This document shows positions 40,793 through 43,855 of a DNA stretch of 43,855 bases, one piece after another. This DNA is from a virus. Under the pieces are notes generated by a model. That model did no database searches. It saw only the letters and a list, made by a program, of their open reading frames with translations, and had not been told where the DNA came from. How positions within the stretch are numbered: the stretch's first letter is position 1; every line of letters begins with the position of its first letter. The stretch covers positions 1-43,855 of the IMG/VR virus record IMGVR_UViG_3300013093_000087. One strand, written 5' to 3'. Made by a program: the position numbers and the translations under genes.

Positions 40793-40986
40793 TGGACAAT
40801 CATTTAGATTACCTACTTAGAGAGTACCAAGAGCGTAGGGAATACTTAAGTTCAGCCCTAGCTCAAGGAAACATTCCGACAATGGAAGAGTACAGATATG
40901 TTTGCGGTCAGTTACGAGGTCTTGAAGCCGCATCCTTAATCATTACAGACCTCAAAAAACGATTGGAGAACTCGGACAATGAGTGA
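40792..40986 (+). CDS. Hypothetical small helical protein (64 aa)
   Basis: MDNHLDYLLREYQERREYLS, then EYRYVCGQLRGLEAASLIIT, is a short two-helix protein found beside portal genes in related phages. AAAGGAGAG precedes it. It overlaps the GroES-like gene by 8 nt. Confidence 0.65.
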   Translation: MDNHLDYLLREYQERREYLSSALAQGNIPTMEEYRYVCGQLRGLEAASLIITDLKKRLENSDNE

Positions 40987-41386
40987 ACTAAACCTTAGCC
41001 AAGCAGTGGACTTATCTGCTGTGCTAAACAAAGAAGCAGAAGATAGAGCAAAACAGCTACCTATGCCACAAGGGTATCGTATTTTATGTGCAATCCCTGA
41101 AGCAGAAGAAGCGTTTGAAAGTGGAATTATCAAGTCGGATGAAACACGCCGTGTTGATGAACTTTTAACTACAGTGCTTTTTGTGGTCTCTTTAGGCCCA
41201 GATTGCTATGCAGATAAAGTAAGGTTCCCTAATGGACCTTGGTGTAAACAAGGTGATTTTATCCTTGTAAGACCAAATGCAGGTACCCGTCTGGTAATTC
41301 ACGACCGTGAGTTCCGGATTATTAACGATGACTCTGTGGAAGCCGTCGTGCAGGATCCGAGGGGAATTAAGCGTAAATTCATATGA
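40979..41386 (+). CDS. GroES-like co-chaperonin fold protein
   Basis: The 135-residue protein contains PQGYRILCAIPEAEE (29-43), a gap with KSDETRRVDELLTT, then VVSLGPDC, GDFILVRPNAGT and IHDREFRIINDDSVEAVVQD. This order of strands parallels Cpn10/GroES (PLxDRVLV...G.V..VG.G......GD.V.......G......Y.I...DILA). Phage co-chaperonins help the host GroEL fold capsid protein, and its place in the head operon fits. The mobile-loop IVL motif is not obvious. Confidence 0.7.
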   Translation: MSELNLSQAVDLSAVLNKEAEDRAKQLPMPQGYRILCAIPEAEEAFESGIIKSDETRRVDELLTTVLFVVSLGPDCYADKVRFPNGPWCKQGDFILVRPNAGTRLVIHDREFRIINDDSVEAVVQDPRGIKRKFI

Positions 41387-41832
41387 GAACTGAAGCTCAA
41401 AAAGAATCTCGCCGTAAGTACGAGGCTAGCGCAAAAGGTAAAGCTGCTAAGCAACGCCACGAAGCTGCTTATAAAGCATCTGGTGGAAGAGCCAAAGCAG
41501 AAGAACGTCGTAAAGAAGTTCCTTTATCCCCCGCTAGAAAAGCAGCAAGAATAAAGTGGGCCAAAGCAAATAAGGACTATTTCACAGTAAATAGATCTTT
41601 TAGAAGATCTTTAGAACGTGATTTATCTGAGTTTGATAGGTTTGTTTTATTAGAAGCAGTTTCTTTAGCAAGATTACGTGAACATATAGTTGGCGGTAAG
41701 TGGCATGTTGACCATATTATTCCCGTATCTAAAGGTGGTACAAACACCGCTAATAATCTGCAAGTAGTACCCGCTGAATGGAATAGACGCAAATCTAATA
41801 TCCATACACAGCAATTTTTTAACATTATTTAA
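41383..41832 (+). CDS. HNH endonuclease
   Basis: The C-terminal HNH core reads WHVDHIIPVSKGGTNTANNL, then NRRKSN (residues about 107-139), with H-D-H, N and the final N. The N-terminal 70 residues are very basic with alternating Lys/Arg and Ala and probably bind DNA. Cys pairs are lacking. It sits inside the head operon with an ATGA overlap. HNH proteins near terminase can assist packaging, but a position between the GroES-like and scaffold genes is also typical of a free-standing mobile endonuclease. Confidence 0.85.
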   Translation: MRTEAQKESRRKYEASAKGKAAKQRHEAAYKASGGRAKAEERRKEVPLSPARKAARIKWAKANKDYFTVNRSFRRSLERDLSEFDRFVLLEAVSLARLREHIVGGKWHVDHIIPVSKGGTNTANNLQVVPAEWNRRKSNIHTQQFFNII

Positions 41833-41843
41833 GGAGGCGGACA

Positions 41844-42794
41844 ATGCCAGATGCATACCAATTTCCCGATGAAATCGAGGATATTAAGGGTAAACCCCTA
41901 GAAGAATTAGAGATTGAGATCGAGGATGATACCCCCGAAGAAGATCGAAACCGTAAACCTGCTGACCCCGAAAAGGTTAGGCAACTAGAAGTTGACGTCG
42001 ATGACTTAGATAAGTACAGCAAAGAAGCTAAAGATAAGCTTATTAAGATGAAGCGAGTCTGGAATGATGAGCGACGTGCCCGAGAAGCTGCAGAACGAGA
42101 GCGAAATGCTGCTATTGAAGCTGCTCAAAGGCTATTAGCTGAAAACAATCAGGTCAAAAAGATGCTTTCTAGTGGTGAAAAAGACTACAAGAATACTAAA
42201 AAAGACTCTGCTAAGCTGCAATTAAAAAATGCTAAAAAGGCTTATAAAGAAGCTTATGAAGCTGGCGATGCTGAAAAAGTAATGAATGCGCAAGCCGCTA
42301 TTACTAAAGCGCAATTAAATTTAGAAAAAGCAAAAGATTTTAAGTTGCCCCCTTTACAGCAAGAACAATTTGTTGTACAACCTCAACAAGACTACCAAAA
42401 TGTACCAAGAGACGAAAAGCTCGAATCTTGGCAATCGGAAAATCCTTGGTTCGGACAGGACGAGGAAATGACGGCAGCGGCTCTGGGACTCCATGAGAAG
42501 CTAAAACGTCAAGGTGTACAAATTGGGTCAGAGGAATATTACGCAACGTTGGACCAAACAATGCGAAAAAGATTTGCAGAAAATTTCGACCATGAAGATT
42601 CTGAAGATCAAGAAGTACGGGCAAAACCACGAGCAGACACGCACAGGGTAAAGCCATCAACGGTAGTAGCTTCGGCAACTCGGTCGACCGCACCGAAAAG
42701 AGTTAGGTTATCCCAGTCGCAAGTTGCGATTGCAAAAAAACTTGGCTTAACCAATGAGCAATATGTCCGTGAACTAATGAAAGTGGAGGCCTGA
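41844..42794 (+). CDS. Capsid assembly scaffold protein
   Basis: The 316-residue acidic, strongly helical protein has a coiled coil at about 50-170 (RVWNDERRAREAAERERNAA and following). The middle is Gln-rich, then WQSENPWFGQDEEMTAAALG (about 197-216), a block typical of podovirus scaffolds. The basic C-terminus ends in QSQVAIAKKLGLTNEQYVRE, a helix-turn-helix-like end such as those that bind coat protein. AAGGAGG lies at 41831-41837. The AKKLG segment recurs in a mini-gene at 19853-20038. Confidence 0.75.
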   Translation: MPDAYQFPDEIEDIKGKPLEELEIEIEDDTPEEDRNRKPADPEKVRQLEVDVDDLDKYSKEAKDKLIKMKRVWNDERRAREAAERERNAAIEAAQRLLAENNQVKKMLSSGEKDYKNTKKDSAKLQLKNAKKAYKEAYEAGDAEKVMNAQAAITKAQLNLEKAKDFKLPPLQQEQFVVQPQQDYQNVPRDEKLESWQSENPWFGQDEEMTAAALGLHEKLKRQGVQIGSEEYYATLDQTMRKRFAENFDHEDSEDQEVRAKPRADTHRVKPSTVVASATRSTAPKRVRLSQSQVAIAKKLGLTNEQYVRELMKVEA

Positions 42795-42795
42795 C

Positions 42796-43248
42796 ATGGC
42801 TACAAATAGACTTAATCGTGAAGCAGAAAACCGTGAAATTACAGAACGTCCTAAACAGTGGATGCCACCTGAACTTTTACCTGAGCCCGACAAGCAGGCT
42901 GGTTTCGCTTATCGTTGGATACGTGTTTCAATGCTTAATCAAGCTGACCCCCGTAATACTTCTGCTAAGTTTAGAGAAGGTTGGGAGCCAGTAAGTATTG
43001 AAGAACAACCAAAATTTAAACTGTTAGCTAATCCCAATGGTCAATTTAAAGACAACGTTGAGATTGGCGGGTTACTACTCTGCAAAATCCCAGAGGAACT
43101 TGTGGCACAACGTGCAGCTTATGAGGCTAAACAGACACAAGACCAATCGGAAGCTGTAGATAACAACCTAATGCGCCAAAGTGATTCGAGAATGCCAATC
43201 TTTATGGAACGGAAATCCTCGGTGACCTTTGGATCTGGTTCTCAATAA
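42796..43248 (+). CDS. Head-associated structural protein (150 aa)
   Basis: AYRWIRVSMLNQADPRNTSA, then KFREGWEPVSIEEQPKFKLL (about 39-77), is a block common in small head proteins encoded between scaffold and capsid in aquatic phages. Its exact role is not known. It starts 1 nt after the scaffold stop and is followed 13 nt later by the last gene. Confidence 0.65.
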   Translation: MATNRLNREAENREITERPKQWMPPELLPEPDKQAGFAYRWIRVSMLNQADPRNTSAKFREGWEPVSIEEQPKFKLLANPNGQFKDNVEIGGLLLCKIPEELVAQRAAYEAKQTQDQSEAVDNNLMRQSDSRMPIFMERKSSVTFGSGSQ

Positions 43249-43261
43249 TTAGGAGATTTAC

Positions 43262-43855
43262 ATGGCTTATCCTACTGTTTCAGGTCCTTATGGACTAAAG
43301 CCTGTTAACCTTATCGGTGGTCGAGTATTTGCGGGTTCAACCCGTATGTTCCCTATTGTTAATGGTTACAGCACAAGCTTGTTCAACGGTGACGTTGTAG
43401 CACTTGGTACTAGCGCTAATATTGGCGCTTTGGTCTCATCAACCCTTGCTTATAACGGTGCATCTGCTGTTAACGGCACGATTGGTGTATTTGCTGGCTG
43501 CGAGTATTCAACTACTGGTGGTCCAATCTATGGTAAAAACCGCTATCAATTCTGGCAAGCAAGCACTACAGCTACAGATGCGATTGGTTATGTAGTTGAC
43601 GATCCTCAAGCTGTTTTCCAAGCAGTTTGTTTGTCTAACCCAGCTGGTACTGGTGGTTCTACAACCATTCAATACCTAAACCCAGCTTTCGTTGGTTCTA
43701 ATGCTTATTACATTGGCGCCGCTGCTGGCAATACTGGTTCGACAACTACTGGCGATTCATCTGCTGGTATTGCAATCTCTGCTGCTGCCACAAGCACATC
43801 AGCGATTACACCTTTGACTACATCGGCTCCTTTCCGTATCGTAGGCGTTGTACCT
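43262..43855 (+). CDS. Major virion structural protein, N-terminal part
   Basis: ATG 43262 follows TAGGAG and the frame stays open to the window edge (198 codons). MAYPTVSGPYGLKPVNLIGG, then RVFAGSTRMFPIVNGYSTSL, is the start of a family seen as a major head or structural protein in uncultured podovirus-like phages. Later it is Gly/Ser/Thr-rich. By position after the scaffold it could be the major capsid protein; a decoration protein is the alternative. Confidence 0.7.
   Translation, partial: MAYPTVSGPYGLKPVNLIGGRVFAGSTRMFPIVNGYSTSLFNGDVVALGTSANIGALVSSTLAYNGASAVNGTIGVFAGCEYSTTGGPIYGKNRYQFWQASTTATDAIGYVVDDPQAVFQAVCLSNPAGTGGSTTIQYLNPAFVGSNAYYIGAAAGNTGSTTTGDSSAGIAISAAATSTSAITPLTTSAPFRIVGVVP

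Noticed and set aside
43404-43595. 63-codon frame inside the last structural gene
   Set aside because: It is an alternative frame of a continuous coding sequence with no start signal.

Overview
The window is most of a tailed-phage (caudovirus) genome, probably podovirus-like, opened at an arbitrary point. The evidence is a terminase, portal, scaffold and head block at the right end, very large internal-virion-type proteins at the left end, and a replication block between them on the opposite strand. Coding is dense: ATGA, GTGA and TAATG overlaps are the rule, and GTG or TTG starts are frequent. There is no integrase, repressor, RNA polymerase, tRNA, holin/endolysin pair or CRISPR array that I can recognise. 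The clear promoters are sigma70-like, so host RNA polymerase probably transcribes the early genes. The base composition is AT-rich. Protein families such as the EPVAW/YTHPAK paralogs resemble those of uncultured aquatic phages of Gram-negative bacteria, but the host cannot be read from the sequence.

Layout. (1) 1-11734, plus strand: the end of a tail-fibre-like protein, a small protein, a cupin-like protein, a Gly-rich internal protein, a GNAT-like protein, an 878-residue Gln/Gly-rich protein and a 2076-residue protein carrying an HExxH metallopeptidase motif. These look like the tail and ejection proteins. (2) 11736-34164, minus strand: the early and replication region. It is read leftward from a near-consensus promoter at 34136-34164, helped by internal promoters at 32667-32695 and 16910-16938, and ends at a strong terminator at 11736-11763. 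From promoter to terminator it holds small leader genes; a DUF3150-like/MoxR AAA+/vWA module; two large unknown proteins; a VRR-NUC nuclease; an HTH protein; a polyphosphate kinase 2 (PPK2); small zinc-ribbon and basic proteins; a family A DNA polymerase; a cassette of about nine tiny coupled genes; a Cas4/RecB-like nuclease; an HNH-like protein; an SNF2-type helicase; a Gp157-like protein; an HTH protein; an SSB; and a primase-helicase. (3) 34165-35795: two gene-poor stretches around one minus-strand gene, rich in inverted and direct repeats. The first is a candidate origin or control region. (4) 35796-43855, plus strand: terminase small and large subunits, portal, GroES-like protein, HNH endonuclease, scaffold, a head protein and a partial major structural protein.

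How the parts fit: the primase-helicase, polymerase, SSB, SNF2 helicase and Cas4-like and VRR nucleases form a self-contained replication and recombination set. PPK2 could supply nucleoside di- or triphosphates from host polyphosphate. The MoxR/vWA pair probably acts as a chaperone-like remodelling machine.

Most notable features: (a) a dispersed 18-bp stem-loop, GGTAGTC-NNNN-GACTACY, with a constant stem and varying loop, found about once per long gene across 26.4-34.1 kb and again between genes; (b) strings of mini-genes joined by two kinds of repeated junction, in which the same bases encode a shared protein C-terminus and the start signal of the next gene; (c) a phage-encoded PPK2 with all key motifs; (d) a long inverted repeat and palindromes in the 34.2-34.7 kb control region.
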